From Burkholderiales bacterium (GTDB lineage Bacteria > Pseudomonadota > Gammaproteobacteria > Burkholderiales > Burkholderiaceae_C): a stretch of DNA of 14,935 nucleotides. Below are positions 14,275-14,935 of the stretch, piece by piece. A program made the position numbers and the translations under genes. Location: the NCBI GenBank assembly GCA_025352345.1, contig JANXTP010000153.1, positions 1 through 14,935 of the forward strand, written 5' to 3'. How positions within the stretch are numbered: the first letter of the stretch is position 1; each line of letters begins with the position of its first letter. Under the pieces are notes generated by a model, which was given only the letters and a program-made list of their open reading frames with translations, did not search any database and had not been told where the DNA came from.

Positions 14275-14283
14275 CTCGCCCAC

Positions 14284-14895
14284 ATGATGGTGCTTTACTC
14301 CGGCACGACCTGCCCTTATTCACACCGTTGCCGTTTCGTGCTGTTCGAGAAGGGCATGGACTTCGAGATCCGCGACGTCGACCTCTTCGCCAAGCCCGAA
14401 GAGATCGCGTTGATGAACCCCTACAACGAGGTGCCCATCCTCGTCGAGCGCGACTTGATCCTGTACGAGTCGCACATCATCAACGAGTACATCGACGAGC
14501 GCTTCCCGCATCCGCAGCTGATGCCCGGCGACCCGGTGGCCCGCGCGCGTGTGCGCCTGTTCCTGCTGAACTTTGAGAAGGAGCTGTTCACGCATGTGAA
14601 CCTGCTCGAATCGCGCGGCGTGAAAGCGACCGACAAGCAGCTCGAGAAAGCGCGGGCGCAGATCCGCGACCGGCTGACGCAGCTCGCGCCGATCTTCCTG
14701 AAGAACAAGTTCATGCTGGGCGACGATTTCTCGATGCTCGACGTGGCCATCGCGCCGCTGCTGTGGCGCCTCGACTACTACGGCATCGACATGTCGAAGA
14801 ATGCGGTGCCGCTGCTGAAATACGCCGAGCGCATCTTTTCCCGGCCGGCGTACATCGAAGCACTGACGCCGTCCGAGAAGGTCATGCGCAAGTGA
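14284..14895 (+). CDS. sspA: Stringent starvation protein A, GST-fold RNA polymerase-associated regulator
   Basis: This 203-residue cytoplasmic protein has a thioredoxin-like N-terminal domain (about 1-80), with TTCPYSHRCR at 8-17 and the cis-proline segment NEVPIL, and a helical GST C-terminal domain (about 88-200). SspA proteins lack glutathione transferase activity; in E. coli SspA binds RNA polymerase and helps stationary-phase and acid-stress gene expression. NPYNEVPILVERDLILYESHIINEYIDERFPHP is highly typical of SspA rather than a generic transferase. Placement after petABC is the usual order in betaproteobacteria, where sspB normally follows. Only 40 bases remain in the window; the final three are ATG, but no coding sequence can be read from them. 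Confidence 0.95.
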   Translation: MMVLYSGTTCPYSHRCRFVLFEKGMDFEIRDVDLFAKPEEIALMNPYNEVPILVERDLILYESHIINEYIDERFPHPQLMPGDPVARARVRLFLLNFEKELFTHVNLLESRGVKATDKQLEKARAQIRDRLTQLAPIFLKNKFMLGDDFSMLDVAIAPLLWRLDYYGIDMSKNAVPLLKYAERIFSRPAYIEALTPSEKVMRK

Positions 14896-14935
14896 GCGTT
14901 GGCGCCGTCTGCCTGCACCTCGGTTCGCGTCGATG

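Overview
The window looks like a chromosomal segment of a high-GC betaproteobacterium, most likely of the Burkholderiales (the Leptothrix/Rubrivivax/Roseateles neighbourhood is a guess from protein style). The supporting signs are the gene order and several protein details. The order hisI-hisE-(membrane protein)-HIT-tatABC-trypsin-like protease-Nif3, followed by mscL-petABC-sspA, is typical of that order as I remember it. Cytochrome b carries the PVWY form of the Qo motif, and a DUF1631 protein is present. Nearly all of the window is coding; no intergenic gap exceeds about 230 bases. I see no rRNA, tRNA, CRISPR array, transposase or prophage gene.

Region 1 (1-2343): the tail of a DUF815 AAA+ ATPase overlaps a MutT-type Nudix hydrolase by 4 bases. 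The last two dedicated histidine genes, hisI and hisE, follow (also a 4-base overlap), then a small membrane protein and a HinT-like HIT hydrolase, all on the + strand. Region 2 (2344-3943): tatA, tatB and tatC, a complete twin-arginine translocase preceded by its own probable promoter. Region 3 (3948-5921): a membrane-anchored DegS-like protease on the - strand, and a divergent Nif3-family metal protein whose start lies only 12 bases away.

Region 4 (5944-10680) looks like an accessory insertion into the conserved block. It holds a short BLUF blue-light photoreceptor (-), a divergent Crp/Fnr regulator (+) that overlaps pdxA by 4 bases, and a large DUF1631 protein (-). The regulator appears to have lost about 45 residues of its sensory beta-barrel while keeping its DNA-binding domain intact. 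The arrangement photoreceptor / truncated regulator / PdxA-family dehydrogenase is the most unusual part of the window.

Region 5 (10693-14935): mscL (-), then petA, petB and petC encoding a complete cytochrome bc1 complex, a Rho-independent terminator candidate, and sspA. The parts connect: Rieske proteins of the petA type are classical Tat substrates, so the translocase of region 2 probably exports the Rieske subunit of region 5. HisI and HisE catalyse successive steps of histidine synthesis. The light, Crp/Fnr and PdxA connection is inference from gene arrangement only.
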